Shown: positions 1 through 9,736, numbered from the stretch's first letter. The stretch: DNA of 48,607 bases from Rikenellaceae bacterium (GCA_009783565.1 WRDF01000013.1:1-48607), one strand, 5' to 3'. The notes: generated from the letters alone by a model not told the origin. Numbers and translations: made by a program.

Positions 1-375
1 GAGTATATAGCTGGTCGGATTGCTCGATGCGTATAGAGCCGCCGCGACCAGCCTGTTATTATTGTCGTAATCCTTATTGATGAAATAGAGTGGCATTCCG
101 TAGCGTTCAGGTACGGGGCTAAGTATCAGATTATCGCATGAACCGCAGCCCGACAGCCCGATGCCGAGTATTACGAACTCGCTGGATGCAAGCAACGAAT
201 CGAGCTTTTGCGCCGAAAATATCTCTGTTTTGTATTGTGCGATTGCCCGCCGTTCCGCCGCTCTTTGTTTACTCAGACGCGTCCGGTTGAATTCGCTACC
301 ATAGTTGCTGCCAATATAGACGACTCCGCCGCCGATAAGGATAAACCATAGTATCGCAAGAAGACGTTTTTTCAT
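1..375 (-). CDS. Membrane-anchored thioredoxin-like protein, C-terminus off window
   Basis: The reading frame starts at the ATG at 375-373 and runs off the left edge (125 codons visible). Residues 1-22 form a basic start plus one hydrophobic helix (MKKRLLAILWFILIGGGVVY), so the protein is probably anchored in the inner membrane or secreted. A charged linker (about 28-52) leads to a segment reading FVILGIGLSGCGSC, with a CxxC pair in the position of a thioredoxin active site after a beta strand, and later SNPTSYIL, which resembles the cis-proline loop of that fold. I infer a thioredoxin-fold protein, possibly a redox or assembly factor; substrate unknown. A TATCTTTG promoter element lies at 498-505, giving a leader of about 120 nt. 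The C-terminal part is missing, so the family cannot be fixed. Confidence 0.6.
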   Translation of the reverse strand, partial: MKKRLLAILWFILIGGGVVYIGSNYGSEFNRTRLSKQRAAERRAIAQYKTEIFSAQKLDSLLASSEFVILGIGLSGCGSCDNLILSPVPERYGMPLYFINKDYDNNNRLVAAALYASSNPTSYIL

Positions 376-497
376 AGTCAAGCGCTTTTATTTCGGATAA
401 GTAAATGACTTCTCGGTCATTATACAGCGGACAAATCGATCCTCCCGACATGCTCACGGATCAATGAAAAATCCATGATTATATTGCTGTTTAGCCA

Positions 498-505
498 CAA
501 AGATA
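498..505 (-). promoter_or_regulatory. Bacteroidetes -7 promoter element (TATCTTTG)
   Basis: On the minus strand the bases read TATCTTTG, matching the TAnnTTTG -7 consensus of Bacteroides. A TTG triplet (plus-strand CAA at 526-528) sits 20 nt upstream in the place of the -33 box. It would start transcription near 494 for the gene beginning at 375, leaving a leader of about 120 nt. Confidence 0.6.
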
Positions 506-548
506 AAAAAATGTAAAGAATATAACAAGATATAGCAACATTTTTTTG

Positions 549-3500
549 TTACTTACGCTTCTTCAACGGCATAAAAATCGGCAGGTAGACAAGGAAAGCG
601 ATTATGGAAAAGAACATCCCGCCCATCGTACCCACGGCAAACGAATACCAGAATACGTCGCCGCGCCCGTTCACAACGAACGGTATAAGTCCCAGAAACG
701 TCGAAATGATCGTCAGCGTTATAGGCACTATCTTGCGGTTGTAGGCCGTAATATAAAGTCTGAGCGGTGTGCGCGACGGATAACGAACCCCAAGGATATT
801 ATACTCGTTCACCACATAGATACCGGCATTCACCACCAGTCCGCAAAGAAGGATGAATGATGCAAAACCACCCTGGTCGAACGGAAAACCGAACAATCCG
901 AACGTAAGAAAGACACCGATGAACGACACCGGTATCATCAGAATGACTATCAGCGGCTTGATGAGCGACTCGAATATTATGGTGCTGATGCAGTAAATTA
1001 TCGCAATGACGAGCAAAATCAGCACCAGTGCGTTAACTCCTTTGTGCTGTTGCCCCCACCAGCCCGAATGGTCTTGTTCTCTGGCAAGGTAGCCTATCGG
1101 AAGCACCTCATCGTTAAGACGCTCGACCTGCGAGCGGATCAGTCGGTTCGACATCTCCCACGATCCCACGAAGTCGAATGCCACGGTTAGCTGATATGAC
1201 TGGTTTTGTTTGTAGATATTCAGCCCCGTGAATTGCTTGTCGATCGTCCCGAAATCGGCGAGTTTAACACGTACCGTATCGACTTGCAACGGAAAGTTCT
1301 CCACGTGCCACAAGTCGAATGAATTTCTCTGTGACGATGCGAGCGACACCTGCTCGGTACGTCCGTCAATAAATAGCCGCCGTAGCGAGCTGCTGTACAG
1401 AAGTTGGCTCACGCGTCCGAAATATCCGCTGAGATTCGCTCCCGTCATCAGCGCTCGCTCGCGGTCGATGTCTATGAAGAACTCCTGCCGTCGGCGATCC
1501 GCGCCCCAGCGCACCTCGCCGGCAAAAATCCCCACGTTCGTCACACGACGGTTCTCGGCCAGGGTATCGCGTAGTTCTTCGGCATAGCGCAGCAACGTTT
1601 CATAGTTATATCCGGAGAGTATTATGCGATGACTCATATAGTCGCTGCTTCCGCGAACATTATTGTTGAAGCTGAGGTTCGGCAGTCCGTGAATGCCCCA
1701 TGTCGCGCCGCCCGACCGCATCACCTCGCGCCGCAGGTTGGCATCGAGCATGTAAGGGAAACTGCCTTTTTCGTGCTCCGGCTTGAACGTCACCTCGATC
1801 AACGAGTTATCATAGGACATAACATTCGTCCTGAAACTCTCTATCTCGTCGAACTGGCTCAGATAGTTTTCGATACCGCGAATAATTTCGTTGAGCTGAT
1901 GCACCGTGTTGCCCTCTACCATGCTCCCTCGTATGGTGAGTTTCACTCGTTCCGGTTCATTGTTCATGGCGCGTCCGGGTGGTCTTCGCCTGTCGAACAG
2001 GCGGAAAGAACCGCCCAGCACCTTTTCAGGGATTGCTTTGTTCTCCTGATAGAATTTTGTTCCTACGGTTTTATTATATACATTCATCCAGCGCGTAGCT
2101 TCTTCGCCGCGCTTCGGACTAAGCTTGGCGGGCAACTTATGGATAGGAATGCCGAAGCCTAATACCAACAGCATGATGAAGATCCATTTATGCCGCTTTC
2201 CCCACCCGATGAACCGAATATATATGCAACTCAGGCGCACCATCACTCTCTTCGTTCTTATTCCCGTGGCGGTCATCGCGCGCCGCAACGGTATTCGGTC
2301 GAGCAGCGCGGGGATAAAAAAGAGCGATATGAGCAACGACACCGCAAGATTTATGATGATCATCCACGCGAAGTCGCCGAACATCAGCTGCTGATGTGCC
2401 GGCAGCAGGAATACCACCATCAGCGACCCGATAGATGTCGTCACCGCCGCAAGTATAGCCAGATATGCTTTCAGATTGCGGTAATAACTGTAATGGTCGA
2501 TCATAATGATCGACGAGTCGATAATCATACCGAGCGAAACAGTGATTCCGGCCAGCGAATAGATGTGTATTTGCAGCCCCATCAAATAATAGAAGATGAT
2601 GGCTATCAGGATATTGGCAATGAGCGTAATGAAAATTATCATTACATAGCGCCAGTTACGGCTCACGACCAGCACGAACAACATCAGGATGACGAACGTC
2701 ATCAGCGTACGCATGAAAATCTTGCGCAGTTCCTTATTTATATGATCCGCTGCATCGTAGTTCACCTCTGCCGCGAAGCCCGTAGGAAACGATTTTTCCA
2801 ACTCCGCCATCGTCGCCTTTACTTGCGACGACAACGCCACCGCATTGCTCCCCTTATCGCCCATCACAGTGACAGTCACCACATTAAGCCCGTTGATGCG
2901 GTTGTAGCTTGTAGGCAACACCTGCTTATAGGTCACCGTCGCCAGGTCACCGATGCGTACTATACGCCCATCGACGCTCATAACCGGGATCTGCTCGAAG
3001 TCGGTAGTGGGTCTGCTCATGCGCGCTTTCAGCAGTATGACATTTTCGTCATCCTTGCCATATGTCACATTACCTATGGTAGCCTCAGAGAAAAAGCCGT
3101 TGAACGCCTGTGCGATCTGCCCCATCGTTACGCCCGCCGCCAACGCCGCATCGGGATCGACAATAATCTCGTACTCATAAGGCCGTATGCCCCCGTAACT
3201 CACACTGCCCACGCCTGAAATGCGTGAGAGCACGGGTACGATATTCTCCTCGATATACCGCTTGGTATCTTGACTGGAAAGACCGGTGTTTATCGAATAG
3301 CTGAGCACCCTCTGGTTCGTTTGCTGGTCGCCGCCGGTCGAAAGCGACATGCCCGGATACGATACGCCCTCCGGCAACTTCGGGTACAAAAACCGTATTA
3401 TCGACGCCGCCTCGAACCGCACGGCATCCATCTTAGTTCCCTCCTTGAACGTCAGCGTCACGTTGCCGCTACCGAGTCCCGACGTAGAGTTCATATCCGT

Positions 3501-3737
3501 GATGCCGTCTATGCGCCCCAGCATACCTTCGAGCTTCGATACCACCTCGTTCTCCATCATCGTCGGCGACGCGCCGCCCCAGCCGCACGACACGGTGAGT
3601 GTTTGTGTGCTCACTGTCGGCTGCAACCTAACCGGCAGCAAAGGGATCAGCGCCGCCCCCACAATCATCAGAGCCGCCATTATCAAAATAACCGACAACG
3701 GCGATATTTTCTTTTTATGATGATATTTGGGCTGCAT
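549..3737 (-). CDS. RND efflux permease, second copy in the operon
   Basis: A 1062-residue inner-membrane transporter of the resistance-nodulation-division superfamily, expected to pump substrates out using the proton gradient with a periplasmic adaptor and outer-membrane factor. It has the RND layout: one helix near residues 14-34, a large periplasmic loop, a helix bundle at about 345-560, a second large loop and a C-terminal bundle from about 905. The TM4 relay region reads LGMIIDSSIIMIDH, with one Asp where AcrB-type pumps have two, and TM10 reads GLVVNAGIYVVNEYN. It is the last gene of the efflux operon, separated from the preceding RND gene by a 154-bp gap filled by a palindromic repeat. 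It is divergent from its neighbour, so the two could form a heteromeric pump like MdtB/MdtC or work independently. Substrate unknown. Confidence 0.88.
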   Translation of the reverse strand: MQPKYHHKKKISPLSVILIMAALMIVGAALIPLLPVRLQPTVSTQTLTVSCGWGGASPTMMENEVVSKLEGMLGRIDGITDMNSTSGLGSGNVTLTFKEGTKMDAVRFEAASIIRFLYPKLPEGVSYPGMSLSTGGDQQTNQRVLSYSINTGLSSQDTKRYIEENIVPVLSRISGVGSVSYGGIRPYEYEIIVDPDAALAAGVTMGQIAQAFNGFFSEATIGNVTYGKDDENVILLKARMSRPTTDFEQIPVMSVDGRIVRIGDLATVTYKQVLPTSYNRINGLNVVTVTVMGDKGSNAVALSSQVKATMAELEKSFPTGFAAEVNYDAADHINKELRKIFMRTLMTFVILMLFVLVVSRNWRYVMIIFITLIANILIAIIFYYLMGLQIHIYSLAGITVSLGMIIDSSIIMIDHYSYYRNLKAYLAILAAVTTSIGSLMVVFLLPAHQQLMFGDFAWMIIINLAVSLLISLFFIPALLDRIPLRRAMTATGIRTKRVMVRLSCIYIRFIGWGKRHKWIFIMLLVLGFGIPIHKLPAKLSPKRGEEATRWMNVYNKTVGTKFYQENKAIPEKVLGGSFRLFDRRRPPGRAMNNEPERVKLTIRGSMVEGNTVHQLNEIIRGIENYLSQFDEIESFRTNVMSYDNSLIEVTFKPEHEKGSFPYMLDANLRREVMRSGGATWGIHGLPNLSFNNNVRGSSDYMSHRIILSGYNYETLLRYAEELRDTLAENRRVTNVGIFAGEVRWGADRRRQEFFIDIDRERALMTGANLSGYFGRVSQLLYSSSLRRLFIDGRTEQVSLASSQRNSFDLWHVENFPLQVDTVRVKLADFGTIDKQFTGLNIYKQNQSYQLTVAFDFVGSWEMSNRLIRSQVERLNDEVLPIGYLAREQDHSGWWGQQHKGVNALVLILLVIAIIYCISTIIFESLIKPLIVILMIPVSFIGVFLTFGLFGFPFDQGGFASFILLCGLVVNAGIYVVNEYNILGVRYPSRTPLRLYITAYNRKIVPITLTIISTFLGLIPFVVNGRGDVFWYSFAVGTMGGMFFSIIAFLVYLPIFMPLKKRK

Positions 3738-3762
3738 TTTTAAAAGTTACAAATTATTAAGT

Positions 3763-3864
3763 GTCATTCCGAACATGCAAAGCATGGAGGAATCTATCGT
3801 TAGTTTATAAATTCAAAGTCAGGCGAGCGATAGAACCCTTCGCCTTTCAGGCGTTCGGGATGAC
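3763..3864. repeat. Palindromic intergenic repeat, family B, copy 1
   Basis: Outer arms begin GTCATTCCGAAC on one side and, read on the other strand, GTCATCCCGAAC on the other; inner arms converge on TCTATCG. Each arm carries its own mini-hairpin between outer and inner parts: ATGCAAAGCAT on the left and CCTGAAAGG on the right. It fills the gap between the two RND genes. Related copies are at 24405-24504 and, partly decayed, at 12018-12104. Confidence 0.8.
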
Positions 3865-3891
3865 AAATTTGTGTAGACATACCCTGATAAT

Positions 3892-6800
3892 TCATGATTT
3901 TTTCTTCCTGTACACCGAGTAATAAATCAGCGGTACAAAGAAAATACTGAGGAACGTTCCTACGGCCATACCTACGATTGTCGCTACCGAGAGCGGGTAT
4001 TGCAAATCCGACCCCATATCGCCGCGCGCCAGCAAAGGCGAAACGGCCAGTATGGTCGTCAACGAGGTCATCAGAATAGGTTTCAGCCTTCTACGGCCGC
4101 CTGTCATCACTGCGCGGATAATTCCCATACCCTCATTGCGGTGCAGTTTATTAATGGTATCGATCTTCAAAATAGAGTCGTTAATCACAATAGCGCACGT
4201 CACTATTATCCCGATCAGCGACATGATGTTCAGCGAAATACCCAGCGCCCACAATGCGAACATCGTGAAAAATATATCGAGTATCAGTTCCGAGAGTATA
4301 ATTATCGGTTGTACTACCGATTCGAATTGCGCGGCAAGTATGAAGTAAAGCAGCAGTATGGCGATAACGAGCACGATTGAAACTTCTTTCACCATCTGGC
4401 GGTTCGAGAAGAACGAGCCGCTGAAACTAACCTCGAAATCAGGATTGTCGCGCACTATTTTGCGTACGGTATTCTGCACCGCGTGCACATCGCGGTCGGG
4501 AATGTCAAGGTCGAGCGGATAGAAGTTGCCCTCGCCGCCCGATACTATATATTTCAGATCCTGCCCGCGCGTTTCGACAAAAAACGTGCTGAGCGGAATA
4601 TCCATCCCCGCGCGCCTTATGGACGATTCTTCGACAATCTCGGCAAGGTTCGTGCGGTCATAACCCACCACTACCGGCAACGGAAAACGCCCCTGCATAA
4701 TGGTGAACATCATGTTGTCGTTAAGCGAATTACGCAACGTGCCGACCAGCTCGCTGAAAGATACGTCATACAGCGCCATTATCTCCGGCCGCCCTGCGAA
4801 TACGATGTATTCCTCCCAAGGAATGGGAGATATTTCCACCGACGGCGGCAATGCCCCTGCAATAGCCGTGATCATGGCATTGAGTTTCAGCGGATCGGGC
4901 GCTTGCCCGTCCGTAGGTCTCAGGCGCGCCACCAGCTTCGCCTCACTATTGGCGAACACCGCCTCGAATATATTTCCCGACGATTCGAACCCGTAAATCG
5001 CTTTCGGATAGTGTGCGCCGATAAATTCCGACACCGCTGCGCGAATCTCATCTACCGTGTGCCCGTCGGCGCTGTTTACATATATAATAGCCTCCGAATT
5101 GCTTGTCCTGCGCGTGTGCGACAGCAGGAATTGCTGCACGCCGACCATCTCGGTAACTTGCTTTGTCATTGGCTCGATAGCCGTCACCAGTTCTGCTACA
5201 CGGCGGTCGTTCTCTTCCACAGTGATGCGCTCGTTCCAATCGACATTCACCAGCATATCTCTGTAAGTCATCTCCGGCAACCGCGCTTTTTCGATAGTAT
5301 AGAATATCGTCACCGTTCCGACGATCCCCAAAGCAAAAACGAACCAGATAATCTGACGCCTGCGAAAGAAATATTTTAGCACCCGTTCATACCACCGCTC
5401 CACTCCATCCAGTGTAAATCGCCGCAGGAAACGATTGATAGTGAATTTTTCCTGCTTGCGGTACAGCCAGTAAAAATAAACCGGAATAACCGTAAGCGTC
5501 GCCGCCAGCGCACAGAACAGCGTTATGACTATGGCCATCGCCTGATCGTAGAACAGTGCGCCGGCGATGCCGCTCAGGAAAATCAGAGGTACGAACGCCG
5601 CACAAGTAGTGAGCACCGAGCTGAGCATCGGTGCGAAAACCTCACTCGTGCCATGCACAATGGCGTCTTTGAGCTTATATCCCGAATTCCATCGGAACGT
5701 AATATTATCTATGACGATTATCGAGTTGTCGACCATCATTGCCATTCCCAGCAGCAGCCCCGACAGTGAAATTATATTTATCGAAATGCCGATAAGATAG
5801 AAAAACAGCATCGAGAGGATAAGCGCGATGGGTATAGTGACGACGATCAGCAATGCCGAGCGCAGGCTCTGCATGAACAAAAAGATGATTATGCACGCCA
5901 TGATCGTTCCCAGAACGATATTGCGGAAGAGATTGTTTATAGAATGGTCGAGCAGCGCCGTCTGGTCGCGCGTGACGGTGAACTCCACATCAGGATAATC
6001 CTTCTCGAACTGCCCCAGCAGTTCCTCGATACCCGTTTTCAGTTTCGACATCCGCGCGTCCGACTGCTTGATAATAGCCAGCGTTACGGCGTTTTGCCCG
6101 TCCGAGCGCACCACCGTCGTGCGCCTCTGAGGTTGCTCGGTGACTGTCGCCAGATCTTTCACCTGAAAAATGCGGCCGTCAACCCTCAGAAACGCATCCT
6201 CTATTTCGCTGACAGTCTGCACATTGCGTTGCACCTTGACATTGAACTGATATTCGCCGTCGCGAATCGTCAGGTTGCCCAGCGAGATATTCTGGCTTTT
6301 AATGGCGCTCTCCAACGCCGAAGTCGTGAGGCCCATCTGCATCAGTTTAGCCTCGTCGGGAACGATCAGAATCTCGCGTGAAACGAATCCGTTCACGTCC
6401 ACCATCGCCACTTGTGGCAGTTGCTCGATGCGCTTCACAATTACGTTTCCCGCAAAGTCGCTGAGCTGCGCGAAACGGTCGGACACTGCGCTCGCATCGC
6501 CCGATTCACCGTCACTCCTCACCGTGAGATTGACATAAAACGCCGGAATGTCCGTCGCATCGGCTTTCAGTACATACGGCCGTTCCATATCGCGCGGCAG
6601 ACCGGCCATCGTGCGGTCAATCTTCTCATTGACCTCGATGAACAGAAAATCGCTGCTCAACCCATGCTCGAAACTGAGACTTATCGTCCCGCTGCCGTCC
6701 TTCGTTTCGCTACGAATATCTTTCAGTCCGACGATTTGCATCAATTGCTGGCGCAACGGACTCACGACCGACTCCTCCAACTCGCGCGCCGACTGCTGCG

Positions 6801-6948
6801 GGTACGTTACCTGCACCGTTATATAGGGTATATCGACTGCCGGAATCAGTGAAACGGGCAACAGGTTGATGCTCGCCAGCCCCAATACCAGCGACATAAC
6901 CAGAAACATCGTGACCGCAACAGGCCGATCTATCAATTTTCGCAGCAT
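3892..6948 (-). CDS. RND efflux permease, first copy in the operon
   Basis: A 1018-residue RND-superfamily inner-membrane permease of the AcrB/MdtB type. It starts MLRKLIDRPVAVTMFLVMSL, the usual N-terminal helix, followed by the conserved TYPQQSARELEE segment of the first periplasmic loop (PGAS-type motif diverged). TM4 carries GMAMMVDNSIIVIDN, so one of the two classical relay aspartates is Asn, as in many Bacteroidetes RND pumps; TM10 reads IVTCAIVINDSILKID. It lies 69 bp downstream of the adaptor gene and upstream of a second RND gene on the same strand, so both permeases probably share one adaptor and one outer-membrane factor. The start is the ATG at 6948, directly before the conserved N-terminus. 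Substrate cannot be told from sequence. Confidence 0.92.
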   Translation of the reverse strand: MLRKLIDRPVAVTMFLVMSLVLGLASINLLPVSLIPAVDIPYITVQVTYPQQSARELEESVVSPLRQQLMQIVGLKDIRSETKDGSGTISLSFEHGLSSDFLFIEVNEKIDRTMAGLPRDMERPYVLKADATDIPAFYVNLTVRSDGESGDASAVSDRFAQLSDFAGNVIVKRIEQLPQVAMVDVNGFVSREILIVPDEAKLMQMGLTTSALESAIKSQNISLGNLTIRDGEYQFNVKVQRNVQTVSEIEDAFLRVDGRIFQVKDLATVTEQPQRRTTVVRSDGQNAVTLAIIKQSDARMSKLKTGIEELLGQFEKDYPDVEFTVTRDQTALLDHSINNLFRNIVLGTIMACIIIFLFMQSLRSALLIVVTIPIALILSMLFFYLIGISINIISLSGLLLGMAMMVDNSIIVIDNITFRWNSGYKLKDAIVHGTSEVFAPMLSSVLTTCAAFVPLIFLSGIAGALFYDQAMAIVITLFCALAATLTVIPVYFYWLYRKQEKFTINRFLRRFTLDGVERWYERVLKYFFRRRQIIWFVFALGIVGTVTIFYTIEKARLPEMTYRDMLVNVDWNERITVEENDRRVAELVTAIEPMTKQVTEMVGVQQFLLSHTRRTSNSEAIIYVNSADGHTVDEIRAAVSEFIGAHYPKAIYGFESSGNIFEAVFANSEAKLVARLRPTDGQAPDPLKLNAMITAIAGALPPSVEISPIPWEEYIVFAGRPEIMALYDVSFSELVGTLRNSLNDNMMFTIMQGRFPLPVVVGYDRTNLAEIVEESSIRRAGMDIPLSTFFVETRGQDLKYIVSGGEGNFYPLDLDIPDRDVHAVQNTVRKIVRDNPDFEVSFSGSFFSNRQMVKEVSIVLVIAILLLYFILAAQFESVVQPIIILSELILDIFFTMFALWALGISLNIMSLIGIIVTCAIVINDSILKIDTINKLHRNEGMGIIRAVMTGGRRRLKPILMTSLTTILAVSPLLARGDMGSDLQYPLSVATIVGMAVGTFLSIFFVPLIYYSVYRKKKS

Positions 6949-7017
6949 AATTCTTTCAATTAGGGGTCATGGTCGCCCAGGATAGCAAAACCGAAGGCAG
7001 TATGTACACCGATGTTC

Positions 7018-8109
7018 TCACTGTCTCGGCCGCACCGTAGCGACAACGTTCGTTCCGTTGGCGAGGTTCATATTACCGGCGACGATCACCATATCGCCCG
7101 GTGAGAGTTCGGCGCCGCGATCGGTGTTCGGCACGACGACGTATTCCTCGCTGTTGCTGCCCCGCGTATGGACATAAGTCCAGTACGCCCTGCCGTCGCG
7201 ATAGACGAACAGCACTTCGAGATTATCGCGCATCACCACTGCTCCCTTAGGTACGACCATCTTATCCGGCACTTCCATTTCTGCCAACAACTTGACATTC
7301 ATCCCGTCGATGAACGTGCCGTTGTTCGCAATCTCCGCTTCGACAGAAACCTGCCCGTTCCTGTTCACGAGCGGGTTTACGCTTACGATGCGTCCCACGA
7401 CCGCATTATCGGAATCGAAGAACGATGTGACCCTTACCGTGTTGCCGACCCTTACAAAATCGAGTTCCGTCTCCAAAACGCTGAACTCCACTATGAGGCG
7501 CGAGTCGTCTACCAGCGTGCAGAACTCGCCGCCACTGCGCTCGTGTCTGTTTCCCTTGATGTCGGCCACCTTGCCGGTAAACGGCGCGCGCAGAGTGCAG
7601 TCGTTATACGCCCGCTGCGCATTTTGCAAAGTCAGTTCGGCCTGATTGTAATTTGTCTGCATCCGCGCCAATTCCATCGCCCGCTCCGGAATTTCGGGGT
7701 CGTATAGGCTCTCGTAGCCCAGTCCGATTATTCTATCGTTGAGATTGACCTTTGCCTGTTCGAAACTCATTTGAGCAGATGTGAGGCTGCTCCTGGCGTC
7801 CGTCCGGTCGAGCTCGGCGAGCACTGCGCCGGCCGCAACCCTCTGACCATTAACCACATGCACGCGCTCGATGATGCCGCCGGTCCTGAATGCCAGAATG
7901 CTTTTCTCGCGTGCGCGCAATCGACCGTTCGTAGCAAGCTGCTGTCTGAAAGGAGCTTCACGCAATTCCATCACCTCCACCTCGACAACGATCTCCGAGT
8001 GTTCGAGACGCGCCATCTGTGCCGCAGTATCGTCTTTTTTCTTCTCTTTCTTGCCGCATCCCGACAACATGGCCACGGCCAGAGACATTATAAATAATCG
8101 CTTGATCAT
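7018..8109 (-). CDS. RND periplasmic adaptor lipoprotein (membrane fusion protein)
   Basis: A 363-residue adaptor that bridges an RND permease to a TolC-type channel. The N-terminus MIKRLFIMSLAVAMLSGCGKK is a lipoprotein signal with lipobox LSGC (Cys18). Two half-lipoyl segments flank an alpha-helical hairpin: the first (SILAFRTGGIIERVHVVNGQRV, about 69-90, shown here in part of the entry only as a region) and the second around TLRAPFTGKVADI (about 173-185). A beta-barrel domain and membrane-proximal domain follow to the end (NGTNVVATVRPRQ). It sits between the outer-membrane factor gene and the two RND genes on the same strand. A CusB/MdtA/AcrA-type role is well supported by domains and context; drug, metal or lipid specificity is not visible. 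Confidence 0.9.
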   Translation of the reverse strand: MIKRLFIMSLAVAMLSGCGKKEKKKDDTAAQMARLEHSEIVVEVEVMELREAPFRQQLATNGRLRAREKSILAFRTGGIIERVHVVNGQRVAAGAVLAELDRTDARSSLTSAQMSFEQAKVNLNDRIIGLGYESLYDPEIPERAMELARMQTNYNQAELTLQNAQRAYNDCTLRAPFTGKVADIKGNRHERSGGEFCTLVDDSRLIVEFSVLETELDFVRVGNTVRVTSFFDSDNAVVGRIVSVNPLVNRNGQVSVEAEIANNGTFIDGMNVKLLAEMEVPDKMVVPKGAVVMRDNLEVLFVYRDGRAYWTYVHTRGSNSEEYVVVPNTDRGAELSPGDMVIVAGNMNLANGTNVVATVRPRQ

Positions 8110-8204
8110 ATCGGTCTTATGTGTTTTTGTAATTAATCCTTATCTTAGAGAGTCTGTTCACACAAATTCTATCATCCGGCAGGCGTTCGGAAAACACGCG
8201 CGCG

Positions 8205-9695
8205 TTATTCCAGTAGCTTCTCGAACTCCGCCCAAATGTCCGTGCCGGTCATAAAGTCATAAAGCGTCAGTTTGCGCAGATTGTAATAATAGTTCCAAAA
8301 GTTCGACATCTCAGTGATGTAATTCATGTTAGCCCTGTCTTTTTCCGACTGCGCCGAGTTGAGGTCTCTCACCGAAATCTTGCCGTCTACAAAATCCTGC
8401 ATCGCCAATTCATAGCTCTCTATGGCTATGTCATTAGCCCGCCTGGCCATCAGTAGCTGCGTGCGCTGGGCGTTGAACCGCATAACATCCAGATAAACGT
8501 TCTGCTCGAAATCGATGCGTGCCTGATCGAGCTGACTGAGAGAGATCTTCTGCTGCGCCTCGGCCATCTTCACTCTCCCGCGCCCCATGCCCCAATCCAT
8601 TATAGGCACACGCAACGACAGGCCGAACACCGTCTGGTCGCGAAGGTTGGAATAGGTTGCCGGCAAAGTGGCTCCCGAATTCGAGAGTCCGAAATTTGCG
8701 TTTGCCGAGACCGAGATGCCGCGATTAGCACGCGCCTGCGCCACAGCACTCTCGCTCATAAGGCGCGTAATCTCCTGATTACGTCTGAACGTCCCGTTCT
8801 CCATTGCCTTGCCATATACAAAGTCGGCATCTATCGAAATATCGGGCACTGTTTCCGGCACATCGGGCGAAATCTCCATTCGTTCGTTATAGCCCAAAAA
8901 AGACTGAAACGCCATCCGCTGCGCCAAATAACTATTACTTCTCGTGGCTATCGACAGACTATCGTTGGTAAGGTTCAGTTCCAGTTGCAGCAGTTCGGAG
9001 CGCGTCACCGTCGCCGTCTGTTCATGCCGCCTGCGGGCAATGTCGTACATCGTCCTTGTGTTACGGTAGTTGTCAACCGCAATATCGTAACTCATTTTAG
9101 CGAGCGCAAGTTGATAGAAAAGCCCCACCGCCCTGATCGTCACATTTTCCATCGATTCGAGGTACTCACGCTTGGCAAGCTCATATCTCTCAGGTTCGAT
9201 CATCCGTGCCCATTTCAGGCTGTTATACGAAAACAGGGGTTGGATATACGACAGCGTTACGGGCTGCGACATATAAGATATGCGATGCGGATTATATTGA
9301 TCGATCCTGCTGAGACTCGACGACAGTGACAGCATTCCACCCGTCGCTACGATACGCTGATCTATCGACAGTATTGCGCTGTTGCTCATATTATAGTTGG
9401 GGCGATAGTAGATATTCCCCGTTATGGCGTCTTGCAGCGGGATTTGATTGCGGGCGAAATTCGCAATTCCGGCTTGAAGATTAAGTGACGGAAGCAACTC
9501 TGCCCGATGTGAGCGAAAATTCCAATAATCTCGCAAGAATGTCTGACGTACCCTCATCGCATCGATCGATTGCTCCTGCGCCAGGCGGATCGTCTCTTCG
9601 AGAGTGAGGGTCATCGTCCGCTGCTGTGCAATGGCTTTATGCTGAGTTATGAATAATAGCGGTAGGAATATAAAACAGAGATTTTTTATCTTCAT
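8205..9695 (-). CDS. TolC-family outer-membrane efflux protein
   Basis: A 496-residue outer-membrane efflux protein and first gene of the pump operon. The signal peptide MKIKNLCFIFLPLLFITQHK ends near AIAQ, with no lipobox Cys. The mature part starts TLTLEETIRLAQEQS, the typical first helix of TolC-family factors, and contains two repeats of long amphipathic helices with beta segments (LSLRVPIMDWGMGRGRVKMAEAQ is typical of the second repeat). It should trimerise into an outer-membrane channel with a periplasmic alpha barrel that docks on the adaptor encoded next. Start at 9695 is preceded by a TATCTTTG element at 9737-9744. Immediately after its TAA stop lies an alternating CG/TG run followed by TTTT (8204 down to 8191 on the minus strand), the same kind of element seen after other stops in the window. 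Confidence 0.93.
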   Translation of the reverse strand: MKIKNLCFIFLPLLFITQHKAIAQQRTMTLTLEETIRLAQEQSIDAMRVRQTFLRDYWNFRSHRAELLPSLNLQAGIANFARNQIPLQDAITGNIYYRPNYNMSNSAILSIDQRIVATGGMLSLSSSLSRIDQYNPHRISYMSQPVTLSYIQPLFSYNSLKWARMIEPERYELAKREYLESMENVTIRAVGLFYQLALAKMSYDIAVDNYRNTRTMYDIARRRHEQTATVTRSELLQLELNLTNDSLSIATRSNSYLAQRMAFQSFLGYNERMEISPDVPETVPDISIDADFVYGKAMENGTFRRNQEITRLMSESAVAQARANRGISVSANANFGLSNSGATLPATYSNLRDQTVFGLSLRVPIMDWGMGRGRVKMAEAQQKISLSQLDQARIDFEQNVYLDVMRFNAQRTQLLMARRANDIAIESYELAMQDFVDGKISVRDLNSAQSEKDRANMNYITEMSNFWNYYYNLRKLTLYDFMTGTDIWAEFEKLLE

Positions 9696-9736
9696 GGCAA
9701 AAGGACTTATTTTGGATAATCTTTATTTATAACGCC

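Noticed and set aside
420..476. 18-codon minus-strand frame (MDFSLIREHVGRIDLSAV) in the leader of the first gene
   Set aside because: It lies in a predicted 120-nt leader and could be an upstream peptide, but there is no ribosome-binding site, no attenuator stem and no residue bias that would support it.
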